NCBI GenBank assembly: GCA_045806665.1
Contig: JBJMIW010000090.1
Location: 1-18,252, forward strand
Reading direction: 5' to 3'
Length of the DNA stretch: 18,252 nt
DNA from: Actinoallomurus sp045806665
GTDB taxonomy: Bacteria > Actinomycetota > Actinomycetes > Streptosporangiales > Streptosporangiaceae
Shown here: positions 1-6,806 of the stretch, in pieces
Layout: every line of letters begins with the position of its first letter
Numbering within the stretch: the first letter of the stretch is position 1
The notes under the pieces: generated by a model
Databases searched by the model: none
Told to the model about the DNA's origin: nothing
Seen by the model: only the letters and a program-made list of their open reading frames with translations
Made by a program: the position numbers and the translations under genes

Positions 1-850
1 GCGGGGGTGCGGGTGGCGGCCCGCCGACCGGGACGACGGGCGGGACGCTCACGGTGAGCGGCACGCCGCGCCGGGCGATCGCGGCCCGGCGCGCGGCGCG
101 CTCGGCCAGCCGGCGTTCCTCGCGGTGGCGGCGCTCGGCGAGGACCGCCGACAGGTAGATCTCCGGCCGGAAGCCGGCGGGTGGCGGCGGGCTGACGTAG
201 GTCATCACCTGGTCGATGAGCCGCCGCCCCATCTCGTCGCGGACGCGCGGGGCGAGCTCCCAGAAGCGCGTGAGGTACTGCCGGGCCGCCAGGGCGACGG
301 GATCCGGCAGGCGGGACAGCTCCAGGGACCCCGCCCAGGGGGCGAGCTGCGGCGGCATGATCGCGACGGGGCCGAGCATGACGTTGACCGGCACCCGGTC
401 CTGGATGACGATCGTGCCCGCGAAGATGTCGCCGAGCCTCTTCCCGCGCCGGCTCACCAGGGACGCGATCAGCGCCGGAGAGCCGGCCAGCGTCCAGAAC
501 TCGATGAACCCGGCCAGTGCCCGCACCAGCGCCTGACGGAAGCGCTCCGGGCCGCCGTCGTCCGCGACCACGCGCAACCCCAGCGCCAGCTTGCCGAGCG
601 TACGTCCCCGGGTGAGCGTCTCGGTGATCGTCGGATAACCGACCAGTACGCCGACGAATACGAGGATCGCCAGGCCGAGCGTCACCGCGGAGTCCGACAC
701 GGGGGCCGACAGACTGACGAAGATCATGCAGAAGTAGAGCACCATGAGCTGCAGCACCACGTCGATGAACAGGGCCAGCGCGCGGCTGGCCAGCCGCGCG
801 ACCCGGATATCGAGTGCGACGGCCTCACCGGTGACGAGTTCGACGGGCAC
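1..850 (-). CDS. RDD family membrane protein (3' end missing)
   Basis: The minus strand is open from a GTG at 850 to the window edge, giving about 283 residues with no stop, so the C-terminus is missing. The start reads MPVELVTGEAVALD and is preceded by a G-rich stretch that could be a ribosome binding site. An RDD domain spans roughly residues 15-153: the first membrane segment is about 23-47 with the Arg and Asp of RLASRALALFID, the second about 54-75, a GRTLGKLALGLRVV motif follows, and a third hydrophobic stretch at about 111-135 precedes GKRLGDIFAGT. The remaining part is soluble, with an Arg/Ala-rich helix near residues 235-262 and then a Pro-rich tail. RDD proteins are of uncertain function and some are linked to ion transport. 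It is divergent from spoIIM, a pairing also known from mycobacteria. The family call is firm; the function is unknown. Confidence 0.9.
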   Translation of the reverse strand, partial: MPVELVTGEAVALDIRVARLASRALALFIDVVLQLMVLYFCMIFVSLSAPVSDSAVTLGLAILVFVGVLVGYPTITETLTRGRTLGKLALGLRVVADDGGPERFRQALVRALAGFIEFWTLAGSPALIASLVSRRGKRLGDIFAGTIVIQDRVPVNVMLGPVAIMPPQLAPWAGSLELSRLPDPVALAARQYLTRFWELAPRVRDEMGRRLIDQVMTYVSPPPPAGFRPEIYLSAVLAERRHREERRLAERAARRAAIARRGVPLTVSVPPVVPVGGPPPAPP

Positions 851-917
851 GCTGCCCCTTCCAGTCGGAGATCCGTTCAAGCCTGGAGACCTTCAGCGAA
901 CGGTAGTCTGCCGGGTT
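851..917. promoter_or_regulatory. Divergent promoter region between RDD and SpoIIM genes
   Basis: This 67-base gap must drive both divergent genes. On the plus strand a TAGTCT hexamer at 904-909 fits the actinobacterial -10 pattern TAnnnT. Its predicted start site (about 916-918) falls on the GTG of spoIIM, so that mRNA may be leaderless. No convincing -35 box is seen for either direction. This is inference from spacing only. Confidence 0.3.
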
Positions 918-1916
918 GTGGACGTCGACGCCTTCGTGGCCGCGCACAACGCCGAATGGCGGCGCCTCGAACAGCTCGTCAACCGTAGCGCGCGCAAGCT
1001 GAGCGGCGCGGAGATCGACGAACTGGTCGAGCTCTATCAGCGGGCGGCGACCCACCTGTCGGTCGTGCGCTCGAGCTCGCCTGAGCCCGCGCTGGTCGGC
1101 CGGCTGTCCGGGCTGGTCGCGCGGGGCCGGGCGGCCGTGACCGGCGCCCAGGCGCCGATGTGGCGGGACGCCGCCCGCTTCCTCACCGTGTCCTTCCCGG
1201 TGACGGCCTACCGGATGCGGTGGTGGTGGCTGGGCTCCGCGGTGCTGTCGAACATCGTGTCCGTGGTGCTCGCGGTCTGGGTGGTGCGCAACCCGCAGGT
1301 GCAGACGTCGCTGCTGTCGCCGGACCAGATCAAGCAGCTCGTCGACCACGACTTCGCCAACTACTACACCGAGCACGCCGCCGGGGCGTTCGCGTTCCAG
1401 GTGTGGATCAACAACGCCTGGGTCTCCGCGCAGGCACTGATCTTCGGGATCCTCCTGGGCATTCCCACGGTCCTCGTCCTCTTCAGCAACCAGCTCAACC
1501 TGGGCCTGTCCGCGGGTCTGATGTTCGCCCACGGCAAGGGTGCGATCTTCTTCGGCCTGATCCTGCCCCACGGCCTGCTGGAGCTGACGGCGGTGTACCT
1601 CGCGTCGGCCGCGGGCCTCCGGCTCGGCTGGACGATCATCGATCCGGGTCCCCGCTGGAGAGGGCAGGCGCTCGCCGAGGAGGGCCGCGCGGCGATGAGC
1701 ATCGCGATCGGCCTGATCGGCGTGCTCGCCGTCTCCGGGGCGATCGAGGGCTTCGTGACCGGCCACGTGCACGTCACCTGGGCGCGCATCGCCATCGGCG
1801 TCGTCGCCGAGACGGCGTTCCTGGCCTACGTCATCGTCTTCGGCCGCCGCGCCGCCAAGGAGGGCGAGACCGGCGACTCCGAGCTCGTCCCCGACGCCGC
1901 CCCGGTCGCCGCCTGA
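918..1916 (+). CDS. SpoIIM/DUF95 family integral membrane protein
   Basis: The 332-residue protein begins at GTG 918 (MDVDAFVAAHNAEWRRLEQLV). An upstream in-frame ATG at 744 would lie inside the divergent RDD gene, so it is rejected. An N-terminal cytoplasmic helical region of about 100 residues is followed by predicted membrane segments near 102-123, 168-192, 208-234, 258-280 and 288-309. The family motif LPHGLLEL sits at about 216-223. SpoIIM of Bacillus works in engulfment during sporulation, but this DUF95 branch is widespread in non-sporulating actinobacteria beside RDD, DUF58 and MoxR genes, where its role is unknown. Placement next to those genes here supports this branch rather than a true sporulation protein. 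The gene converges on the Uma2 pseudogene nine bases downstream. Confidence 0.88.
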   Translation: MDVDAFVAAHNAEWRRLEQLVNRSARKLSGAEIDELVELYQRAATHLSVVRSSSPEPALVGRLSGLVARGRAAVTGAQAPMWRDAARFLTVSFPVTAYRMRWWWLGSAVLSNIVSVVLAVWVVRNPQVQTSLLSPDQIKQLVDHDFANYYTEHAAGAFAFQVWINNAWVSAQALIFGILLGIPTVLVLFSNQLNLGLSAGLMFAHGKGAIFFGLILPHGLLELTAVYLASAAGLRLGWTIIDPGPRWRGQALAEEGRAAMSIAIGLIGVLAVSGAIEGFVTGHVHVTWARIAIGVVAETAFLAYVIVFGRRAAKEGETGDSELVPDAAPVAA

Positions 1917-1930
1917 CCGGCCGGTTCAGG
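1912..1930. terminator. Near-perfect palindrome shared by two convergent stop codons
   Basis: The sequence CCTGACCGGCCGGTTCAGG is its own reverse complement apart from one bulged base. It covers the stop of the SpoIIM gene (1914-1916) and the stop of the leftward Uma2 reading frame (1926-1928). It may act as a bidirectional terminator. There is no T-tract on either side, as is common in high-GC actinobacteria, so the role is inferred. Confidence 0.35.
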
Positions 1931-2491
1931 TCAAGGCGTCGAGATCGATGGCGACGGGGAACGGCTGCTCGGTCTTGAGTACCCCGGTGTGGGCACCGGA
2001 CCCGGCATAGCTCCTCGTCGTCGCATTCAAGATGTGGGTGTAAGCGATTAGTCCTGCATTTTGCCGCTCGATCCGCCAATAATGCGGAATTCCAGCTGTG
2101 GCGTATTCGACCGGTTTATCGAGTCGGTCGGCGCTGACGCTGTCCTTGCTCATATTTCGACCGCCAGGAGCACCTGCTGGGGACGGATCGGGAGCGCGTC
2201 AGGGTCGCCCTCGAGCACCAGCACATCGGGCCGCCGGTTGTGGAGCGGCACGCCCGCGAGCCGGAGGTCGACGTCCGTGGTCACCTGCCACGGAGTAGGA
2301 GCAGCGGCCTCGAGCGCGTTGGCGAACAAACGCGCAATGCGATTATGCTGCGGGGTCGCGGAGGGCGACACAATGATGCTGCCGTCAATGATCTCGATGC
2401 GCCGGCAGATTTCTTCCGGAATCCGATCGTATTCCTCCGCGGTGACGCCTTCCTCCGGAAGGCTCAACATCCATTCCGGCAAAGCCGCCAT
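1926..2491 (-). pseudogene. Uma2 family (DUF820) endonuclease-like gene, frameshifted
   Basis: Two overlapping minus-strand frames together form one Uma2 protein of about 188 residues, the usual length. The first runs from ATG 2491 (MAALPEWMLSLPEEGVT, ribosome site AGGAGGG at 2497-2503) to a TGA at 2150-2152. The second covers 2153-1926 and carries the matching C-terminal half (DKPVEYATAGIPHYWRIE). The PD-(D/E)xK residues are split between them: RPDVLVLEG and LLAVEI in the first, the Lys of DKPVEY in the second. Restoring one base near 2153-2156 would join VEI to VSKDS and give a continuous protein. The frames meet at ATATGA, so reinitiation at the ATG is formally possible but would give separate half-domains. 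Base composition is lower in GC than the neighbours. The family is firm; whether this is a true pseudogene or a sequence error is open. Confidence 0.82.
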
Positions 2492-2523
2492 AATGGCCCT
2501 CCTGTCAACAGGGTCGCTCTCCC

Positions 2524-2589
2524 TGCTTCTCCAAGCAACCTTAGGAGCACCGCCGATGCTTCTCCATGCAATCTTGGGAGCACCGCCAA
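2524..2589. repeat. Two tandem copies of a 33-bp repeat
   Basis: Units at 2524-2556 and 2557-2589 are identical at 29 of 33 positions by hand count; both begin TGCTTCTCCA and share GGAGCACCGCC. They lie upstream of the leftward Uma2 gene and downstream of the DUF58 stop. The 33-base period is a multiple of three, but no convincing gene uses it. The repeats may be part of the Uma2 leader or a remnant of the insertion. Confidence 0.8.
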
Positions 2590-2623
2590 TGACACAACGA
2601 TGCTTCGGGAGAGCGGGCGTCGA

Positions 2624-3916
2624 TCAGAGGCGGCCGGCGGCCTTGAGGGAGAGGTACGCGTCGGCGAGGGCGGGGGCGATCTCGTCCGGGGGCGCGTCGA
2701 CGACCTCGACACCGTACTTGCGGAGCTCGGCGGTGACGCGGCGCCGGTCGGCGCGGGCGCGCTCGGCCGCGGCGGCGTCGTAGACGGCCGCCGCGTCGCC
2801 GCGGGCCTCCGCCATCTCCGTGACCCGCGGATCGCTCACCGCCGCGACGAGGACCAGGTGCTTGGCGGTCAGCTGGGGCAGCAGCGGCAGCAGCCCCTCC
2901 TCAATCGCGGTCGCGTTCAGATCCGTCAGCAGCACCACCAGGCACCGCTGCCGGACGCGTGACAGCAGCGTCGAGACCATGCCCGCCGCGTCCGCCTCGA
3001 TGAGCTCCGGCTCCAGCGGCGCCATCGCCCGGACCATCGCGGTCAGCAGCTCGGTACGGGCCACGCCCTCGACCCGGGCGCGGACCCTGCGGTCGTAGGC
3101 CAGCAGGTCGACGCGGTCGCCGGCCCGGGCGGCCAGCGCGCCGAGCAGCAGGGCGGCGTCCATCGAGCAGTCGAGGCGCGGGATGTCGCCGACGCGCCCG
3201 GCGGCGGTACGGCCGGTGTCGAGCACCAGGTAGATGCGCCGGTCGCGCTCGGGCCGCCAGGTGCGGACGACGACGTCGCCGCGGCGCGCGGTCGCCCGCC
3301 AGTCGATCGAGCGGACGTCGTCGCCGTCGACGTACTCCCGCAGTGAGTCGAACTCGGTGCCCTGGCCACGGATCAGCGCGACGTGCTGGCCGGTGAGCTC
3401 GCGCAGCCGGGCGAGCTTCGCGGGCAGGTGGCGACGGGAGGGGAAGGCGGGCAGCACCCGTACCATCCACGGCGCGGCGCGGTTCAGCTGGCGGGCCGCC
3501 AGGCCCAGTGGGCCGTACGACCGGACGGTGACGGTGACGGCCGCGCGGTCGCCGCGGCGGGTCGGGACGAGCCGGGTCTCGACGCGCCGCCGCTCGCCGG
3601 GCGGGATCGTCACGGTCGCCGTGCGGGGCGACGCTCCCGCGCTGGGCGGCCAGGCGTCCCGCAGCCGGGCCCGGAGCCGCCGACGGCCCGGGTTCTCGAC
3701 GGTGAGGGCGACGGTGGCCTCCTCGCCGAGGCGGACGTTCGTGTCGCCGGAGCGGTGCAGGCGCAGGCGGCGCACGTTGCCCGCCAGCGCGAGGTCGGCC
3801 GCGACGAGCGCGATCAGCCCGCCGTCGACGGCGAGCAGCGTCCACCAGCTGGGGACGAGTACGAGGATCACCGCGCCCAGGACGGCCAGCAGCCCCGTAC
3901 GCCCGGTCAGCGCCAT
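2624..3916 (-). CDS. DUF58 domain-containing membrane-anchored protein
   Basis: This 430-residue protein (MALTGRTGLLAVLGAVILVLV) has two N-terminal hydrophobic segments at about 8-25 and 28-45. A beta-rich region follows, then the DUF58 signature EFDSLREYVDGDD...RSIDWRATARRGD at about 188-213. The fold after it resembles a von Willebrand A domain; the expected metal-site start reads VLDTGRT, a degenerate DxSxS. DUF58 proteins are regularly encoded next to MoxR AAA+ ATPases and are thought to be partners or substrates of that chaperone-like system. The start lies 13 bases after the MoxR stop, so it is the last intact gene of the leftward operon. The biochemical role is not established for the family. 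Confidence 0.92.
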   Translation of the reverse strand: MALTGRTGLLAVLGAVILVLVPSWWTLLAVDGGLIALVAADLALAGNVRRLRLHRSGDTNVRLGEEATVALTVENPGRRRLRARLRDAWPPSAGASPRTATVTIPPGERRRVETRLVPTRRGDRAAVTVTVRSYGPLGLAARQLNRAAPWMVRVLPAFPSRRHLPAKLARLRELTGQHVALIRGQGTEFDSLREYVDGDDVRSIDWRATARRGDVVVRTWRPERDRRIYLVLDTGRTAAGRVGDIPRLDCSMDAALLLGALAARAGDRVDLLAYDRRVRARVEGVARTELLTAMVRAMAPLEPELIEADAAGMVSTLLSRVRQRCLVVLLTDLNATAIEEGLLPLLPQLTAKHLVLVAAVSDPRVTEMAEARGDAAAVYDAAAAERARADRRRVTAELRKYGVEVVDAPPDEIAPALADAYLSLKAAGRL

Positions 3917-3929
3917 ACCCGGCTCCCCG

Positions 3930-4907
3930 TCATCGGGGAGCGGGAACGGTGGTGAGGATGCCCTCGAGCACGCCGTCCGTCGTCGCGCCCTCCAGCTCCG
4001 CCTCGGGCCGCAGCTGCACGCGGTGCCGCAGCGTGGGCCGGGCGAGCGCCTTCACGTCGTCGGGCCGTACGTAGTCACGGCCGGACAGCCACGCCCACGC
4101 GCGGGCCGTCGCCAGCAGCGCCGTCGCGCCGCGCGGCGACACGCCGAGCTGCAGGGACGGCGACTGCCGGGTGGCCCGGCACAGGTCGACGATGTAGCCG
4201 CTGACCTTCGGGTCGACGCGGACCCGGCGTACGGCCTCGCGCCCGGCGGCCAGGTCGGCCGGACCGGCGACGGGCGTGACGCCGGCCGCGGCGAGGTCGC
4301 GCGGGTCGAACCCGGACGCGTGGCGCTGCAGCACCGCGATCTCATCCTCGCGGGAGGGCACGGGGACGTTGAGCTTCACCAGGAACCGGTCGAGCTGGGC
4401 CTCCGGCAGCGGGTAGGTCCCCTCGTACTCGACGGGGTTCTGCGTGGCGCAGACGATGAACGGGTCGGGCAGTGGACGGGCGTCGCCCTCGACCGACACC
4501 TGCCGCTCCTCCATCGACTCGAGGAGGGACGCCTGGGTCTTCGGCGGCGTCCGGTTGATCTCGTCGGCGAGCAGCAGGTTGGTGAAGACCGGACCCTCCC
4601 GGAACTCGAACTCCGACGTGCGGTTGTCGTAGACCAGGGAGCCGGTGACATCTCCCGGCATGAGGTCGGGGGTGAACTGCACGCGCTTGAAATCGAGCTT
4701 CAGTGCCTGGGCGAGGGTGCGGATCAGCAGCGTCTTGGCGACGCCCGGGACGCCCTCGAGCAGGACGTGGCCCCGGCACAGCAGGGCGATCACCAGGCCG
4801 GTCACGACGGAGTCCTGGCCGACGACCGCCTTCGCGACCTCCGCGCGCAGTGCCGTCAGCGCCGTACGGGCGTCCTCGCCCCCGATGTCCTGTGGAGTTT
4901 CCGTCAA
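3930..4907 (-). CDS. MoxR family AAA+ ATPase
   Basis: The predicted 325-residue protein starts at TTG 4907 (LTETPQDIGGEDARTAL), whose TTGA overlaps the DUF4350 stop by four bases; no ATG or GTG occurs nearby upstream in this frame. The AAA+ core is complete: Walker A GVPGVAKT at about 52-59, Walker B LLLADE at about 111-116 followed by INRTPPKTQ, sensor 1 ATQNP at 154-158, and the family-typical SMEERQVSVEG and PEAQLDRF. MoxR ATPases are cytosolic chaperone-like ATPases that help assemble or activate envelope-associated protein complexes, commonly with DUF58 or VWA partners. Here the DUF58 gene is immediately downstream and DUF4350/DUF4129 are upstream, which is the standard actinobacterial arrangement. 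The reading-frame extension upstream of 4907 lies inside DUF4350 and is not used. Confidence 0.94.
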   Translation of the reverse strand: MTETPQDIGGEDARTALTALRAEVAKAVVGQDSVVTGLVIALLCRGHVLLEGVPGVAKTLLIRTLAQALKLDFKRVQFTPDLMPGDVTGSLVYDNRTSEFEFREGPVFTNLLLADEINRTPPKTQASLLESMEERQVSVEGDARPLPDPFIVCATQNPVEYEGTYPLPEAQLDRFLVKLNVPVPSREDEIAVLQRHASGFDPRDLAAAGVTPVAGPADLAAGREAVRRVRVDPKVSGYIVDLCRATRQSPSLQLGVSPRGATALLATARAWAWLSGRDYVRPDDVKALARPTLRHRVQLRPEAELEGATTDGVLEGILTTVPAPR

Positions 4908-6088
4908 GAGTTGCGAACCAACCTTTCCAGGTCGTCGAGGACGCCGGCGAGGCTCACGAGCCCCGCGTCGTCCACTGGGGGAGGACCGTACAGGGCGGCG
5001 CCGACCTCCGCCTGCTCCCGCCCGGTGTGCGCCGCGACCGCCGCGACGATCTCCGCCGCCATCACCGGGTCGGAGGCCGCGCTGCGCGGCATGCCGAGGA
5101 GCGCGGTGAGCCGTTCGAGCGCGCCGGCGCGCAGCGCCTCCGCCGCGCGATCGGCGGCCCGCCGGGAGCGGTAGAGCCGGGCGCGACCCTCGACGGCCTC
5201 GGCGGAGCGCACGATGACCGGGAGTGGCTCGACCACGACCGGGCCGAGGCGCCGGGACCGCCACAGCGCGACCAGCGCCACGGCGATGACGATCTGCAGC
5301 ACGGCCAGCTTGACCCCGAACGGGACCAGCTCGCCGAACGACTTGTGCCCGCCGCTGCCCGGCGACGGCAGGTCCGGCATCAGCCAGACCGCGTTCGACC
5401 GGGTCTCGATGAGGTTCATCGCCAGGGCCGCGTTGCCGTGGTCGGCGAGGTACTGGTTCGTCAGCGGCCGGGCCGCGCCCAGGACGGTGACCGTCGCGCC
5501 GTCCACGGACAGCTGCACCAGGCCCGCCTGGCCGGCGCCGGTCAGGTAGCACTTGGTGGCCTGGTCGGGCGCCGTGTAGGTGGTCGCGTCGAGGAAGTCG
5601 GCGTCGCCGGCGTAGGCCGCCGCGGGCAGGGTGCAGCCGGGCTGCGGCGAGCCCCAGGCCGTGCCGGCCGAGTCGACGCCCGGGGCGAGTGCGTTCAGGG
5701 TCTCGCTGGACGGGTCGACGAGGAGCCGGTCGCCGGGGGCGCTCCGGAGGGTGGTCAGGTCGGCGGGCACCAGGCGTTCGGAACGGGCGACCACGAGGAC
5801 GGCGTCGGGCTGCGCGCGCAGGCGCTCGGCGGCGGCGGACGCGCTGTGCACGACCGTCACGGGCGTGCCGTGCTGCCGGATGATCTCCGTGAGGGCTCGG
5901 GAGCCTTGCTGCCCGGGCGAGGCCGGGTCGAGGAACTCCGAGCCGGTGCGCGGCCGCATCAGGGCGAGCAGCACACCGAGAACGGCGAGCGCGAGCACCG
6001 CGACGAGGATGCCCCGGGACCGCTGCCAGCGGCGTCGCGCGACCTGTCCGGCGCCGACCGGCTCCGGTGGGGCCTGCAGCGCGGTCAT
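4904..6088 (-). CDS. DUF4350 domain-containing membrane protein
   Basis: The ATG at 6088 is preceded by a clear GGAGGT ribosome site within ten bases and gives 394 residues. A short cytoplasmic N-terminus is followed by a membrane segment at about 26-44. Next comes an extracytoplasmic DUF4350 region (FLDPASPGQQGSRAL, about 53-65, then HGTPVTVV), and a second membrane segment lies at about 256-276. The C-terminal cytoplasmic tail includes an Arg-rich helix. Cys152 and Cys180 lie in the extracytoplasmic part and could form a disulfide (inference). The stop overlaps the start of MoxR by four bases, implying coupled translation. The function of DUF4350 is unknown; it travels with MoxR and DUF58 genes. 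Confidence 0.88.
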   Translation of the reverse strand: MTALQAPPEPVGAGQVARRRWQRSRGILVAVLALAVLGVLLALMRPRTGSEFLDPASPGQQGSRALTEIIRQHGTPVTVVHSASAAAERLRAQPDAVLVVARSERLVPADLTTLRSAPGDRLLVDPSSETLNALAPGVDSAGTAWGSPQPGCTLPAAAYAGDADFLDATTYTAPDQATKCYLTGAGQAGLVQLSVDGATVTVLGAARPLTNQYLADHGNAALAMNLIETRSNAVWLMPDLPSPGSGGHKSFGELVPFGVKLAVLQIVIAVALVALWRSRRLGPVVVEPLPVIVRSAEAVEGRARLYRSRRAADRAAEALRAGALERLTALLGMPRSAASDPVMAAEIVAAVAAHTGREQAEVGAALYGPPPVDDAGLVSLAGVLDDLERLVRNS

Positions 6089-6156
6089 GAGACCTCCTTC
6101 GTCGGCCTCATGACCAAGGTGCTGTGCTTGCCGATTCCCTCGCTTCGCTCGGTCAT
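6085..6156 (-). CDS. Possible 23-residue mini-ORF coupled at both ends
   Basis: An ATG at 6156 overlaps the DUF4129 stop as ATGA. The reading frame (MTERSEGIGKH..., 23 residues) ends with a TGA that overlaps the DUF4350 start as ATGA. It therefore fills the gap between the two operon genes exactly, and it contains the GGAGGT ribosome site of DUF4350. The first codons include a mirror-symmetric GAGCGAAGCGAG. It may be a real small peptide, a translational bridge, or part of an intergenic repeat that happens to be open. There is no family match I can name. Confidence 0.35.
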   Translation of the reverse strand: MTERSEGIGKHSTLVMRPTKEVS

Positions 6157-6806
6157 GTGACGACTCCGAGTGGGACCGGGCGCGCGCGGCGCAGCCGGTC
6201 GTCGAGCTCGACGAGCCGCCGGTAGCCGTCCGCGTCGCCCTCCCGACCGCCGTACCAGACGTCGTCGAACAACCGCACGCCCCCGGTGAGGTCGTCGGCG
6301 TGGTCGGGCAGCGCCGCCCCCGCCTCGGCTGCCAGCTCATCGGCGGTACGGCCGGGCCGGGGTGGGACGATCGCCCGCTCCTCCAGGTCGCGCGCGATGG
6401 CGCGGAGGCGTTCGCGGATGGCCTCGGGCCACTCGCCGGCGGCGGCGTGGCGTTCGGCCGTGACCCGGTGGTCCTCGGCGGTCGTGACCGCCTCACCGAG
6501 CAGGGCCCTGGGCCCGGCCGCGTTGCGGCGCACGCTCCCGATCCGCCACCAGACGGCGGCGACCACCACGACCAGCAGGCCGAGCAGGACCACGATCCCG
6601 AGCCAGCCGCCGCCTCCGCCGCCTTGGATGTCGGTCAGGCGGTGGTACAGCTCGTTCAGCCAGTCGCTGATCTTGTTGAGGATGCGTTCGGCGAACGAGG
6701 GCTCGTCCTGGTGGTAGATCGGCTTCTGGAGCTCGCGGCGGGCCAGCTCGCGGGCCGGGTCGCGGACGATGGGCGGCCCGCCCCCGTACAGGAGCGCCGG
6801 CGTCAT
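6153..6806 (-). CDS. DUF4129 domain-containing membrane protein
   Basis: The start ATG at 6806 overlaps the stop of the upstream membrane protein (ATGA), giving 217 residues beginning MTPALLYGGGPPIVRDPARE. An amphipathic N-terminal region and a Gly-rich stretch (about 62-67) precede one membrane segment at about 68-88. The C-terminal cytoplasmic part carries the DUF4129 features: a helical repeat (GEWPEAIRERLRAIARDLEER) and RTADELAAEAG, then LFDDVWYGGREGDADGYRRL at about 179-198. DUF4129 domains also occur at the C-terminus of some transglutaminase-like membrane proteins; here the domain stands alone. It lies in the operon between the GPDP-membrane-domain-like gene and DUF4350. The role is unknown. 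Confidence 0.88.
   Translation of the reverse strand: MTPALLYGGGPPIVRDPARELARRELQKPIYHQDEPSFAERILNKISDWLNELYHRLTDIQGGGGGGWLGIVVLLGLLVVVVAAVWWRIGSVRRNAAGPRALLGEAVTTAEDHRVTAERHAAAGEWPEAIRERLRAIARDLEERAIVPPRPGRTADELAAEAGAALPDHADDLTGGVRLFDDVWYGGREGDADGYRRLVELDDRLRRARPVPLGVVT

Noticed and set aside
825..1772. Antisense 315-codon frame over spoIIM
   Set aside because: It is the complement of a clearly membrane-coding frame, rich in His/Arg/Asp, with no family features.
3234..5174. 646-codon plus-strand frame over DUF58 and MoxR
   Set aside because: It spans two well-identified genes on the other strand and encodes Arg/Ser-rich sequence without motifs.
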